Shown in pieces: positions 25,137-33,769 of a stretch of 64,000 bases of DNA (position 1 is its first letter; each line of letters opens with the position of its first letter). The notes beneath the pieces are model-generated. The model made no database searches. It was not told the DNA's origin and saw nothing but the letters and a program-made list of their open reading frames with translations. Both the position numbers and the translations under genes were made by a program. Source of the stretch: Acidobacteriaceae bacterium (GTDB taxonomy: Bacteria; Acidobacteriota; Terriglobia; Terriglobales; Acidobacteriaceae); NCBI GenBank assembly GCA_003131635.1, contig PKVZ01000071.1:87437-151436 (forward strand), read 5' to 3'.

Positions 25137-25283
25137 ATCCTCTGCCGCTACTTGAAGCTAAGAATTTTCTTCCCTTTCTCCGCCCATCATCCCTTCTTTC
25201 TAAACACTTAGGCTGAGACCCAACAATTTCACCCTCATCGGTGATGGAACGCTGCGTGCTCCTCTCACCCCGGAGCAACCACC

Positions 25284-26018
25284 ATGGACAGCGGTTACTA
25301 CGCAGCTAGCGCCGGACTCGCGGCGCAAACCCAGGCTCTCGAATTAGTCGCTCATAATCTGGCCAACCTGGCGACTACCGGTTACCGGGGAGAGCAGACC
25401 ACGTTTCGTTCTCTGCTGGTGGGAAACGGAGCGGTTCAGACGAATGCATTGAATGCAGCAGTCAATGACTTCGGGGTGCTGAGTGGCAGCCGGCTGGATC
25501 TGACCGCGGGCAGCCTCATCCCTACCGGAAACCCCCTCGATGTCGCAGTCTCGGGCAGCGGTTTTTTTACGGTGCAATCCGCGCAAGGCGCGCTCTACAC
25601 CCGCGATGGCAGCTTCCACCTTACGCCCACCGGACAATTAGTGACCAGCCAGGGAAACGCGGTGCTCGGCGAGCAGGGAACAATCATTTTGCCCGCCGGC
25701 AATCTCGCCATCAGTTCCGATGGAACGATATCGGTGGATGGAGCGTTGGTCGACAAGCTGCGTTTGGCGGAATTCTCGCCGCAGACGGATTTGACCGCGG
25801 TGGGAAATGCGACTTACATCGCACCGGCGGGCTCCGCACTGGTCGCCGCCGACACCTCGGTGAGCCAGGGGATGCTCGAAGGTTCAAACGTCAGTCCGAC
25901 CGAAGGCGTGGTGCAGCTGATCACGGTGCAGCGCAACACGGAAATGCTGGCGCGCGCACTGAGTGCGCTCGACGGCCAGCTTAATCAGATTGCGGTGCAG
26001 GATCTGCCGAAAGTCTGA
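25284..26018 (+). CDS. flgF: Flagellar rod protein FlgF
   Basis: Proximal rod protein of 244 aa with the rod-family N-terminus (GYYAASAGLAAQTQALELVAHNLANLATTGYRGEQT), the middle motif NPLDVAVSGSGFFTVQ and the C-terminal helix (GVVQLITVQRNTEMLARALSALDGQLNQ). The family members FlgF and FlgG are similar; the shorter, more variable protein encoded first is taken as FlgF. It is followed by flgG after 47 bp. Confidence 0.9.
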   Translation: MDSGYYAASAGLAAQTQALELVAHNLANLATTGYRGEQTTFRSLLVGNGAVQTNALNAAVNDFGVLSGSRLDLTAGSLIPTGNPLDVAVSGSGFFTVQSAQGALYTRDGSFHLTPTGQLVTSQGNAVLGEQGTIILPAGNLAISSDGTISVDGALVDKLRLAEFSPQTDLTAVGNATYIAPAGSALVAADTSVSQGMLEGSNVSPTEGVVQLITVQRNTEMLARALSALDGQLNQIAVQDLPKV

Positions 26019-26065
26019 GCCGGCCGAGATAGAAACTGCGGGCTCGGAAGCCAAGGAGAGCAAAG

Positions 26066-26857
26066 ATGATTCGCGCGCTTTACACCGCCGCCAGCGGAAT
26101 GACTGCTCAGGAACTCAACCTCGACAATATCGCCAACAACCTGTCGAACTCCAGTACGGCGGGCTTTCGCAGCCGGCGGCTGCAGTTCGAAGACCTGATC
26201 TATCAGAACCTGATCATGCCGGGAGCGGCGGCGACACAGCAGACCACGGTGGTGGCCGGACTGCAGGTGGGTTTGGGCACGCGCTCCGCCGCCTCGGAAG
26301 TAATCCAGTTGCAGGGCGACTTCAGCCAGACCGGCAATCCTCTGGATTTGACCATCCAGGGGCAGGGATTTTTTCAGGTGCTTTTGCCCAATGGACAGAC
26401 TGCCTATACCCGGGCGGGAAGCTTTCATACCGACGGGCAAGGCAACCTGGTCGACCAGGATGGCGACGCGGTGCAGCCCGGGATCACTATTCCGACGGGC
26501 GCGACTTCGATCACGGTGGGTTCCGATGGGACGGTCAGCGTCACTTTGGCGGGGCAGACGGCGGCGCAGCAGGTGGGCTCGCTGCAGCTCGCGTTGTTCA
26601 ACAATCCCGGCGGACTGAATAGCACGGGCAGCAATCTGTTTCTCCAGACCACGGCGTCGGGCGATCCCGTGGTCGGGACGCCGGGGGGCAGCGAAGGGCT
26701 GGGCAGCATTGTGCAGGGCATGCTGGAGCAGTCGAACGTCAGCGTAGTCACCGAATTCGTGAATATGATTGTGGCGCAACGATCATATGAAGCCAGTTCG
26801 CGGGTGGTGAATGCGGCGGATCAAATGCTGCAGACCATTAATAATCTCGGCCGATAA
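26066..26857 (+). CDS. flgG: Flagellar distal rod protein FlgG
   Basis: Distal rod protein of 263 aa, almost exactly the typical 260. It begins MIRALYTAASGMTAQELNLD and continues NIANNLSNSSTAGFRSRR, a FlgG signature, has GNPLDLTIQGQGFFQV in the middle, and ends VSVVTEFVNMIVAQRSYEASSRVVNAADQMLQ. AAGGAGAG precedes the start. FlgG forms the drive shaft through the P and L rings. Confidence 0.95.
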   Translation: MIRALYTAASGMTAQELNLDNIANNLSNSSTAGFRSRRLQFEDLIYQNLIMPGAAATQQTTVVAGLQVGLGTRSAASEVIQLQGDFSQTGNPLDLTIQGQGFFQVLLPNGQTAYTRAGSFHTDGQGNLVDQDGDAVQPGITIPTGATSITVGSDGTVSVTLAGQTAAQQVGSLQLALFNNPGGLNSTGSNLFLQTTASGDPVVGTPGGSEGLGSIVQGMLEQSNVSVVTEFVNMIVAQRSYEASSRVVNAADQMLQTINNLGR

Positions 26858-26879
26858 CGGCCCCTAGGAGCAGATTTTC

Positions 26880-27752
26880 ATGAAGCGGCTGGTTAGGGCG
26901 ATGATGATGATCACCGTGGGGCTGGCGGCGGGGTCTTTACCGGGCTGCGCCCAGCCGGCTTGCGGCCCGGTGGTGGTGCGAGCAGAGGTGGAAGCCGCGC
27001 CGGGAGCGCTAAGCCTGGCGGATTTGCTGGCCCCGGGAACCTGTCCGCAGGTGTATCGCGAGGCGGCGCAGGTAAATCTCGGCACAGTGCCTCGGGCGGG
27101 AAGCGCGCGCGTGCTGGAGGGCAGTCAGATTCGCCAGCTGATGGAAGGCTTCGGAACCGAGCGCGGCATTCCCGAACAAATCATTCCTGAGCGAATCATT
27201 CCCGAACGAATCATTCCCGAACGAATTTTGGTGCGGCAGGCGCGAGCGGTTAAGACTTGTGCGGAGATCGCTGAATTCCTGTCGGCTGTTGGCCGTTCGC
27301 CGGAAGGGACAGCGGGCAGCCGATGGCGGGAGGATCTGGACTGCGCCGCCTCGGGCAACATCCCGCAGGACGCGCCGCTCGAACTGCTGAAAGCCGGCTG
27401 GAATGTTGGCTTGGGGCGCTGGGAATTCGGGTTGCGCTGCGGTCGCCCGGCGGATTGCATTCCCTTTCTGGTTTGGAGTCGCGAGAAGACGCCGCCAGAC
27501 GCCTTTCCCCAGTCTTTTCCTTCGAGACGGCCGGAAACTGCGTCCGCGGACGTGAGAGCTACGGCGCGGCTGATCAGGACCGGACAGACCGCGATGCTTA
27601 CCTGGGAGCAGGCGGGCCTTCGCATGGTGTTGCCGGTAACCTGCCTTGAAGCGGGTGGACTCGGCCAATTTGTCCGGGTACGGTTCAAGAATGCCCCCGG
27701 AACGCTGCGCGCCGAAGTAGTAGGTGCCGGAAGCGTGCGGGCGAGCCTGTGA
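26880..27752 (+). CDS. flgA: P-ring assembly chaperone FlgA
   Basis: Periplasmic protein of 290 aa expected to help FlgI form the P ring. An N-terminal signal (LVRAMMMITVGLAAGSLPG) ends in LPGC, which resembles a lipobox. The C-terminal part contains the SAF-like FlgA domain (VRATARLIRTGQTAMLTWEQ then FVRVRFKNAPGTLRAEVVGAG). A 15-bp in-frame repeat (about 27166-27230) codes for IIPER/QIIPE units in the linker. The FlgA call rests on the C-terminal domain and the flgG-flgA-flgH-flgI order. It overlaps flgH by 4 bp. Confidence 0.82.
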   Translation: MKRLVRAMMMITVGLAAGSLPGCAQPACGPVVVRAEVEAAPGALSLADLLAPGTCPQVYREAAQVNLGTVPRAGSARVLEGSQIRQLMEGFGTERGIPEQIIPERIIPERIIPERILVRQARAVKTCAEIAEFLSAVGRSPEGTAGSRWREDLDCAASGNIPQDAPLELLKAGWNVGLGRWEFGLRCGRPADCIPFLVWSREKTPPDAFPQSFPSRRPETASADVRATARLIRTGQTAMLTWEQAGLRMVLPVTCLEAGGLGQFVRVRFKNAPGTLRAEVVGAGSVRASL

Positions 27753-28507
27753 AGATGCCGCTCGATGCCGGGAGAATAATAGCCGGGATAAGAACAATCC
27801 GGAGAATGCTGGCCTCGCTTGCGGTGATGGTCGCGGTGGTGGTCGCGCTCATTTCCGCAGCCGAAGCGAAACCCAAAGATAAAACTGCGACCCCGAAGCG
27901 GGATGCGTTGGCCGACTACATCCATCGCGTGACCGGACCGGGGCCGGTTCCCGCCGCCACGACTCCCGGCAGCCTGTGGATCGACAACGGCCGTCTGGCC
28001 AATCTGGTGGCGGATTACAAGGCCTCGCGAGTGGGCGATCTGGTGACCATCAGCATCGCCCAGAATCTGTCGTCGACCAGCACCGGAAACGTGGCCACAA
28101 GCCGCAATTTTTCGGCTAGTTCGGGGGTTACGGCGCTGCCCGGTCTGTTGAAAACTGCTGGCGTGGCCAACCTGTTTTCCCCAACCTCGGCGCAAGCTTT
28201 GACCGGCAAGGGGCAGGCGACTTCGACTACCGCGCTGACCACCACCCTCACCGGGCGGGTGGTGGCCGTATTGCCCGGGGGAACTCTGGTGATCGAGGCG
28301 GAGCGGCAACTCCTGATGGACGATCAGCGCGAGACCGTGATCCTGCGCGGTCTGGTCCGTCCCGGCGATTTGGACGCCACCAACACCGTGATTTCAAACA
28401 GCGTGGGCGATCTGGAGGTTGAGGTCAAAGGCAAAGGGGTCATTAGCGAGAGCACCCGGCCACCGAACCCGGTCATGAAATGGATCTTGCGGATACTTAA
28501 TTTCTAG
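27749..28507 (+). CDS. flgH: Flagellar L-ring protein FlgH
   Basis: Outer-membrane L-ring subunit of 252 aa. The family core is clear: LWIDNGRLANLVADYKASRVGDLVTISI and the C-terminal block QLLMDDQRETVILRGLVRPGDL then DATNTVISNSVGDLEVEVKGKG. The N-terminus is a signal peptide ending AEA, with no lipobox; the protein has no Cys at all, whereas enteric FlgH is a lipoprotein. The start is the GTG overlapping flgA (GTGA), or the ATG two codons on. Confidence 0.93.
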   Translation: MKMPLDAGRIIAGIRTIRRMLASLAVMVAVVVALISAAEAKPKDKTATPKRDALADYIHRVTGPGPVPAATTPGSLWIDNGRLANLVADYKASRVGDLVTISIAQNLSSTSTGNVATSRNFSASSGVTALPGLLKTAGVANLFSPTSAQALTGKGQATSTTALTTTLTGRVVAVLPGGTLVIEAERQLLMDDQRETVILRGLVRPGDLDATNTVISNSVGDLEVEVKGKGVISESTRPPNPVMKWILRILNF

Positions 28508-28526
28508 GGACTTCGAGGAGAACGCC

Positions 28527-29771
28527 GTGCGCCGGGTCAGTCGTTGCTTCGCCTTTGGCTTTGGCTTTGCCTTCGCCTTTGCGTTCGCGCTGTGCGGAGT
28601 GGCGCCTGCCGGGTTTCTTCTACCCGGCGCCGTCGCCCAGAGTGCGGGCCCGAGCGCGGGACAAGTTTCAGCCCAGACTGCGGAACAAAGTCCGGGCCGG
28701 AGTGCGCACCCAAGTTCGGACCACAAAGTGCTGATCCGCGACGTGGCCAGCGTGGAGGGGATCCGCAACAATGCGCTCATCGGTTATGGACTGGTGGTGG
28801 GGCTTAGAGGTACGGGAGACAAGCAGCAAACTTACTTCACCATTCAGACGCTGGCCAGCATTCTGCAGCGCATGGGAGTCGAGATTCCGCCGAGCGTGGT
28901 GCAAACCACGGTGCAGGTGAAGAACGTGGCGGCGGTATTCGTCACCGCCAGCCTGCCGCCATTCGCGAGTCCGGGGATGCCGCTCGATGTCATCGTTTCC
29001 TCGGCCGGAGATGCGCGCAGCCTGGAAGGCGGATTGTTGCTGCTGACGCCGCTCTACGCCGCCGATGGCCAGGTCTATGCGGCGGCGCAGGGCCCGCTGG
29101 TGGTCGGCGGCTATGCCGCCGGCGCGGGAGCCAACTCCAAGCAGTTGAATCATCCCACCGTGGGACGCATCCCCAGCGGAGCCCTGATCGAGCGCGACAG
29201 TTCGCTCGATCTCACGAAACTGCATGCGGTTTCGATCGTGCTCAACGAAGCCAGCTTCACCACGGTCGAGGAAGTTGCCACGGTCATCAACCGGGAACTG
29301 GCGTCGCCGGCGGCCACGGTGATCGACAGCCGGCGGGTGGAAATCGGGATCCCGGTGGCGGGCAACGCCAACCTTCCCGCGCTGCTGGCGCGCATCGAAA
29401 ACTTTGCGGTCCAGGTGCGGCGCAAGGCGAAGGTGGTGGTCAACGAGCGCACCGGCACGGTGGTGATGGGCCAGGATGTCCGGCTGGGCGCGGTATCGAT
29501 TCTGCACGGCAGCTTCTCGATTGAGGTGATCACCACCTACACCGCAGCGCAACCGAATGCGCTGGCCGGAGGGCAGACTGAGGTATTGCCGGAGACCAAA
29601 ATCAAGACGGGGGATAGCCCGGCGCGCAACATCGAGCTGAACGAAGGTGCCAGTGTGGAGGAGTTGGTAACGCGCCTGCAGGCGATCGGTGCAACCGCGC
29701 GCGATGTGGTTTCAATCCTGCAGGCGATCAAAGCCGCAGGCGCTCTGGAAGCTGAATTGGAGGTTATCTGA
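28527..29771 (+). CDS. flgI: Flagellar P-ring protein FlgI
   Basis: Periplasmic P-ring subunit of 414 aa. After a signal peptide and a Ser/Gln/Ala-rich stretch it enters the family core (LIRDVASVEGIRNNALIGYGLVVGL then GTGDKQQTYFTIQTLASILQ) and ends with the conserved block (ASVEELVTRLQAIGATARDVVSILQAIKAAGALEAEL). The N-terminal 60 residues are longer than usual. It starts with GTG. It is followed by flgJ with a 1-bp overlap. Confidence 0.94.
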   Translation: MRRVSRCFAFGFGFAFAFAFALCGVAPAGFLLPGAVAQSAGPSAGQVSAQTAEQSPGRSAHPSSDHKVLIRDVASVEGIRNNALIGYGLVVGLRGTGDKQQTYFTIQTLASILQRMGVEIPPSVVQTTVQVKNVAAVFVTASLPPFASPGMPLDVIVSSAGDARSLEGGLLLLTPLYAADGQVYAAAQGPLVVGGYAAGAGANSKQLNHPTVGRIPSGALIERDSSLDLTKLHAVSIVLNEASFTTVEEVATVINRELASPAATVIDSRRVEIGIPVAGNANLPALLARIENFAVQVRRKAKVVVNERTGTVVMGQDVRLGAVSILHGSFSIEVITTYTAAQPNALAGGQTEVLPETKIKTGDSPARNIELNEGASVEELVTRLQAIGATARDVVSILQAIKAAGALEAELEVI

Positions 29772-30139
29772 TGAGTGCGATTTCTGGTTCTTCGTATTCC
29801 GGTTCCTCGTCTTCTGGTCCTTCGCCCAATACTTTCAATATTTTGCCGGCGGCGAATATCTTGCCACCTCGAGCCGCCCCCGCTTTGGGCGCAGGGCCGA
29901 AGGCGGCCCGCGAATTTGAAGCGCAGCTGATCGGCACCGTGCTGGAGTCTCTGGAAAAGACCTTTGCCGCACTTCCCGGCCAGGATGCGATGGCGGGCCA
30001 GGACGACTACAACTCTATGGGAACCCAGGCTCTGGCCTCGGCTCTGGCGGCGGGCGGCGGTTTCGGGATTGCCAAGCTGATCACCGAGCACATGGAAGCC
30101 AGTCAGGCGGCGCACCAAGGTCTCACGCCACCGAAATAA
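29771..30139 (+). CDS. flgJ: Rod-binding protein FlgJ (short form)
   Basis: Protein of 122 aa with only the rod-binding/chaperone domain of FlgJ (AAREFEAQLIGTVLESLEKTF then GFGIAKLITEHME). The muramidase domain found in enteric FlgJ is missing, as is common outside Gammaproteobacteria. The first 35 residues are Ser-rich. The ATG shares one base with the flgI stop. The protein caps the growing rod in the periplasm. Confidence 0.85.
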   Translation: MSAISGSSYSGSSSSGPSPNTFNILPAANILPPRAAPALGAGPKAAREFEAQLIGTVLESLEKTFAALPGQDAMAGQDDYNSMGTQALASALAAGGGFGIAKLITEHMEASQAAHQGLTPPK

Positions 30140-30157
30140 GCCGCTTCTCAGAACCGC

Positions 30158-30185
30158 TAAAGCTTTAGCTAACTTATGCCGATGG
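30158..30185 (+). promoter_or_regulatory. Possible second sigma28 promoter upstream of flgM
   Basis: TAAAGCTT (30158-30165) and GCCGATGG (30178-30185) resemble sigma28 elements but are spaced by 12 bp rather than 11. It lies 73 bp upstream of the better promoter at 30239. It may be a weak or decoy site. Confidence 0.45.
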
Positions 30186-30238
30186 AACAGGATGAGGAGA
30201 CGTCCGGGGAAAACGGGCGGGCGAGGTGGCGCAAAAAT

Positions 30239-30264
30239 TAAAGTTTCTTAAGGGTTTGCCGATA
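30239..30264 (+). promoter_or_regulatory. Sigma28 (FliA) promoter for flgM
   Basis: TAAAGTTT (30239-30246), 11-bp spacer, GCCGATA (30258-30264). This matches the sigma28 consensus at both elements and in spacing. The flgM start is 37 bp downstream, with GGAGGAAA between. FliA would therefore drive its own anti-sigma factor, as in enterics. Confidence 0.93.
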
Positions 30265-30301
30265 GTTGAATTGCAAGGGAATTCAGCGGAGGAAACACGC
30301 T

Positions 30302-30628
30302 ATGAGAATCGATTCGAATCAGGACGCGCAGGCGGCTGCAAACAGCGAGCGGGTCAGCAACCCAGCGCCGGCGAGTGCCAATTCCGCTTCGGCGAGCGCG
30401 GCTGCGAACGCTCTGGGTTCGAGCGCTGTAGGTGAAGATCAAGCCGAGCTTTCGGGCTTCCATCTCGAGGTGCAGGGATTGATGGCGCAGTTATCCGGGC
30501 TGCCGGAGACGGCGCCGCAGAAAGTCAGCGCCCTGCGGGAGGCGGTCGTCAGCGGGAGTTATCGGCCCAATCCGGAGGCGGTGGCGGGCGCGCTGTTTTC
30601 GAATATGGTGGTGAAGCTGGCGGCGTGA
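30302..30628 (+). CDS. flgM: Anti-sigma28 factor FlgM
   Basis: Protein of 108 aa. The C-terminal half has the FlgM pattern (LEVQGLMAQLSGLPETAPQK then VSALREAVVSGSYRPNPEAVAGALFSNMV), while the N-terminal half is Ala/Ser/Asn-rich and probably disordered, as in the family. It binds FliA until the hook is complete and FlgM is exported. A GGAGGAAA ribosome-binding site and a strong sigma28 promoter lie just upstream. Confidence 0.9.
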   Translation: MRIDSNQDAQAAANSERVSNPAPASANSASASAAANALGSSAVGEDQAELSGFHLEVQGLMAQLSGLPETAPQKVSALREAVVSGSYRPNPEAVAGALFSNMVVKLAA

Positions 30629-30658
30629 TCTGGGCGCAGGCCGGCAGGGGCGGAAGGC

Positions 30659-30958
30659 ATGGCGATCGAAAAAGCCGGCCGGTCCGGCAGCCGCAACCGG
30701 GATGAAATGGCGCCGGTGGGTTTGACTTCTGCCGCACAAAATCGAGGCGCGCGCGATGCGGGCGAGAGACAGCCGCGCCGGCGCGAGCCGTCCGCGGAAA
30801 AAGATTCTGCGGAGCCTCCAGCCGAGGGAACGGAAACTGCTGAAGAGGCTGAAAAAACTGAACACACTAAAAAACTGAACAAATCGAACAAACGGAAGAC
30901 ACTGAGGATAACGCCAGACCGCCGCACCGCATCGACCGGCTTGCCTGAAGCGACATGA
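30659..30958 (+). CDS. Hypothetical charged protein between flgM and flgN
   Basis: Open frame of 99 aa that I do not recognise. It is highly charged (ERQPRRREPSAEKDSAEPPA) and its 3' half is encoded by repetitive DNA (CTGAAAAAACTGAAC-type units), like other purine-rich spacers here. The only support is an ATGA overlap with the next gene and the open frame itself. It could be non-coding spacer. Confidence 0.35.
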   Translation: MAIEKAGRSGSRNRDEMAPVGLTSAAQNRGARDAGERQPRRREPSAEKDSAEPPAEGTETAEEAEKTEHTKKLNKSNKRKTLRITPDRRTASTGLPEAT

Positions 30959-31473
30959 GTTCAGAGGAGTCCATTTACGCCGTCCGCGACTCGGCAGAGA
31001 TTCTGCGGCGAACCCCGGAACTGGAGAGGGCGCGTCTGGCACTGATGCGGCAATTGCAGTCCAGCCTGCTCGCCAGCCGCAACGGCGTGTTGGCGCTCGA
31101 TCTGGCTGCGATCGGGCAAGGGACGCGAGAGCAGGTCGAATTGAGTCTGCAGCTGGGTAAAAATATCGGCGTTGCAGCAACCTCGGCGGCGAGAATCGGT
31201 CGGCTGATGGGAGCGCGTCGCGCTTGCGGCTGGGCCGCGCTCGCGCCGGAACTCGAACCCGAACTCGAACCCGAACTCAAAGCAGACCTCAAGCGCGCCG
31301 AACTCGAAGTCTTGCAAGCCTTACGGTTGCAATCCGCATTATTGGCGCGGGCGCGGGGGAAGCTGCGCGTGCTTGCGAATATGCTGGCGGGCCCCAGTGT
31401 CAACTATGGTCCACCCTGGGCTTCCAGTGGCGCGCGGGCGCGGGCCTTTGATTTCAAGGGCGGGGAGATCTGA
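30955..31473 (+). CDS. FlgN-like FlgK/FlgL chaperone (putative)
   Basis: Helical protein of 172 aa directly before flgK, the usual place of FlgN. The order of helices (ILRRTPELERARLALMRQLQ, SLQLGKNIGVAATSAARIG and the C-terminal LRVLANMLAGPSVNYGP with the pattern of FlgN C-tails) fits the family, but similarity is weak. A 12-bp in-frame repeat at about 31249-31290 codes for PELEPELEPEL. It ends 3 bp before flgK. Function is inferred mostly from position. Confidence 0.6.
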   Translation: MSSEESIYAVRDSAEILRRTPELERARLALMRQLQSSLLASRNGVLALDLAAIGQGTREQVELSLQLGKNIGVAATSAARIGRLMGARRACGWAALAPELEPELEPELKADLKRAELEVLQALRLQSALLARARGKLRVLANMLAGPSVNYGPPWASSGARARAFDFKGGEI

Positions 31474-31476
31474 GCG

Positions 31477-32853
31477 ATGTCGAGTCTCAACGCCAGCCTG
31501 GCAAGCGCCTTGAGCGGCCTGATCGCGGAACAAGGCGCGCTGGCGGTAACCACCAACAACGTCGCCAACGTGAATACTCCGGGCTATTCCCGCGAAGAAC
31601 CGGTGCTGACCGAGAGCAATCCGGTGGTGGTCGATCCCCTCACCTTCGGCACCGGAGTAACGCTGCAGAGTGTCGAGAGCATTACCGATCCCATCCTCGA
31701 ATCCCAAATCCAGCAGCAGACCCAGTCTCAGGGCCAGTTCAGCGCGCTGGCTTCGGCCCTGCAGCAGGTGCAGGTCAACTTCACCAGCAGTACCAGCGAT
31801 ATCGGGACTGAGATTTCCAATTTCTTTGACAGCGTCAACCAGCTTTCCACCGATGCCTCCGACTTGTCGCTGCGCCAGGGCGTGCTGACCGCGGCGGGCA
31901 ACCTGGCCACCAGCTTCAACACCGCCGCGAACAGCCTGACCCAGCAACAGACCAGCCTGGACCAGAGCGTGGTGCAGCAGGTAGGCCAGATCAATCAGCT
32001 CACGGCGCAGATTGCGACGTTGAATGGCCAGGTCAGCAGCTTGCAGAATGTCGGAGAGAGTGCGGGAACTTTCGTCGACCAGCGTCAACAGGCCATCGAC
32101 CAACTCTCGGCCCTGGTGGACGTTTCCGTAATCCCCAGCGACAACACGGTCACGCTTACGACCGGCAACGGCACCCCGCTGGTGACCGGCCTAAAGAGCT
32201 TCCTGCTCGGAACCCAGACCAATGCTTCCGGCCTGCATGACGTCTATTCCCAAGGGAAGGACATCACCAGCCAAATCACGTCGGGGCAATTGGGGGGGAC
32301 GATACAGGCGCGGGACCAGGAGATTCCGGCAACTCAGACCCAATTGGATACCCTGGCGGCCGGCTTAGCCAATGCGGTGAATGGGGTGCAGGTGGGTGGG
32401 TTCGATCTGAACGGCGACGTGGGAACCGATTTGTTTAACCCTCCCGCCGCATCCGGTGTGGGGGCGGCGGCGAATCTTTCCGTGGCTATCACCGATCCCG
32501 CGCTGATTGCCGCCAGTTCCGATGGCACGCCGGGCAGCAATGGAAACGCGGAGGCGATGTACGCCCTCAACAGTCAGAACATTATCAGTGGCCAAAGTCC
32601 CACCGATTACTATTCCGGCATTGTCTTCAACGTAGGCAACAACGCCTCCAATGCCTCGGCGGAACAAAGCGCTTCGGCGCTGGTATTGCAGCAGCTCAAC
32701 GATCAGCTGGCGTCGATTTCCGGAGTGTCGCTGGACGAAGAGGCGGCCAACATGGTGCAGTACCAGGACGCCTATTCCGCGTCGGCCGAGGTCATCACGA
32801 CGATCAATGACATGATGTACGCCGTCATCCAAATGTCTACCCTTACAGGATAA
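31477..32853 (+). CDS. flgK: Hook-filament junction protein FlgK
   Basis: First junction protein (HAP1), 458 aa. The N-terminus has the FlgK pattern (LNASLASALSGLIAEQGALAVTTNNVANVNTPGYSREE), the middle has long coiled helices (SLDQSVVQQVGQINQLTAQIATLNGQVSS), and the C-terminus ends in SLDEEAANMVQYQDAYSASAEVITTINDMMYAVIQM. Shorter than enteric FlgK (about 550) because of a smaller outer domain. Six bp separate it from flgL. Confidence 0.95.
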   Translation: MSSLNASLASALSGLIAEQGALAVTTNNVANVNTPGYSREEPVLTESNPVVVDPLTFGTGVTLQSVESITDPILESQIQQQTQSQGQFSALASALQQVQVNFTSSTSDIGTEISNFFDSVNQLSTDASDLSLRQGVLTAAGNLATSFNTAANSLTQQQTSLDQSVVQQVGQINQLTAQIATLNGQVSSLQNVGESAGTFVDQRQQAIDQLSALVDVSVIPSDNTVTLTTGNGTPLVTGLKSFLLGTQTNASGLHDVYSQGKDITSQITSGQLGGTIQARDQEIPATQTQLDTLAAGLANAVNGVQVGGFDLNGDVGTDLFNPPAASGVGAAANLSVAITDPALIAASSDGTPGSNGNAEAMYALNSQNIISGQSPTDYYSGIVFNVGNNASNASAEQSASALVLQQLNDQLASISGVSLDEEAANMVQYQDAYSASAEVITTINDMMYAVIQMSTLTG

Positions 32854-32859
32854 ATTCCG

Positions 32860-33747
32860 ATGCGCGTCAATCCCGACCCCTATCCCGATTTGCTGGCGGC
32901 TGTGGCTCAGACGCAGCAGCAGATACAGACTGACGAGCAGGAGATTGCTTCCGGTCAGAGCGTCAACCTGCCTTCCGACGATCCCGCCGCGGCGGCACTG
33001 CTGGCGCAGAATGCGGGCCAAACCGCGCAGGCCGACCAGTTTCAGCGCAGCATTGGCAGCGTGCAGGGCGAAATCCAGAATGCGGATACGGCCTTGAGTT
33101 CGGTGACCGCGGCGTTACAGCAGGCCATCACGCTGGGAGTGGAGGGGGCCAATGGAACCGTCAATAGCGCCGATCGAGCAGCCATCGCCACGCAAATCCA
33201 GGGCATTCAAAGCCAGTTGCTCAGTCTGGCAAACCTGAGCTACCAGGGAAACTACGTCTTTGGGGGAACAGCGAACCAAACCACTCCCTATGTGCTGGAT
33301 TCCAGTTCTCCATCCGGGGTCACGTATCAGGGAAATACTGGGGTAAACAGCGTAACCCTGGGCAGTCAGTTCAGCTTGCAGACCAACCTGCCCGGCTCGC
33401 AGTTGTTTTCCGCTCCAGGCGCCGATGTGTTCCAGAGTATTCAGGACCTGATCACCAGCCTGCAGAGCGGCACGGGCATCAATACGGCGGTGACCGAGGT
33501 CGGGGCCGCCAACAACTATATCTCTTCGCAAAGCGTGTTTTACGGCAACGCACTGAACCAACTCACCGCGCAGCAGACTTACCTGGGCACCGAAACCACA
33601 GAGCTGGCGCAGCAGCAGAATACCGAAGGAGGAGCGAATCTGCCCGACGTGATCAGCAATTTGACCACTGCGCAAACTTCCCTGCAGGCGACGCTGGAAG
33701 CGATCGGGCAGACCGCCAACACCAATCTGTTTGAATATCTGAAATAA
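32860..33747 (+). CDS. flgL: Hook-filament junction protein FlgL
   Basis: Second junction protein (HAP3), 295 aa, flagellin-like. The N-terminal helix is followed by SGQSVNLPSDDPAAAALLAQ, the central part has LANLSYQGNYVFGGTANQTTPY, typical of FlgL, and the C-terminus has a flagellin-type helix (LTTAQTSLQATLEAIGQTANTNLFEYL). It is the last plus-strand gene of this run and converges on the minus-strand fliC operon with 22 bp between stops. Confidence 0.93.
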   Translation: MRVNPDPYPDLLAAVAQTQQQIQTDEQEIASGQSVNLPSDDPAAAALLAQNAGQTAQADQFQRSIGSVQGEIQNADTALSSVTAALQQAITLGVEGANGTVNSADRAAIATQIQGIQSQLLSLANLSYQGNYVFGGTANQTTPYVLDSSSPSGVTYQGNTGVNSVTLGSQFSLQTNLPGSQLFSAPGADVFQSIQDLITSLQSGTGINTAVTEVGAANNYISSQSVFYGNALNQLTAQQTYLGTETTELAQQQNTEGGANLPDVISNLTTAQTSLQATLEAIGQTANTNLFEYLK

Positions 33748-33769
33748 ATAAAGGAAGAAACAACCGCGG

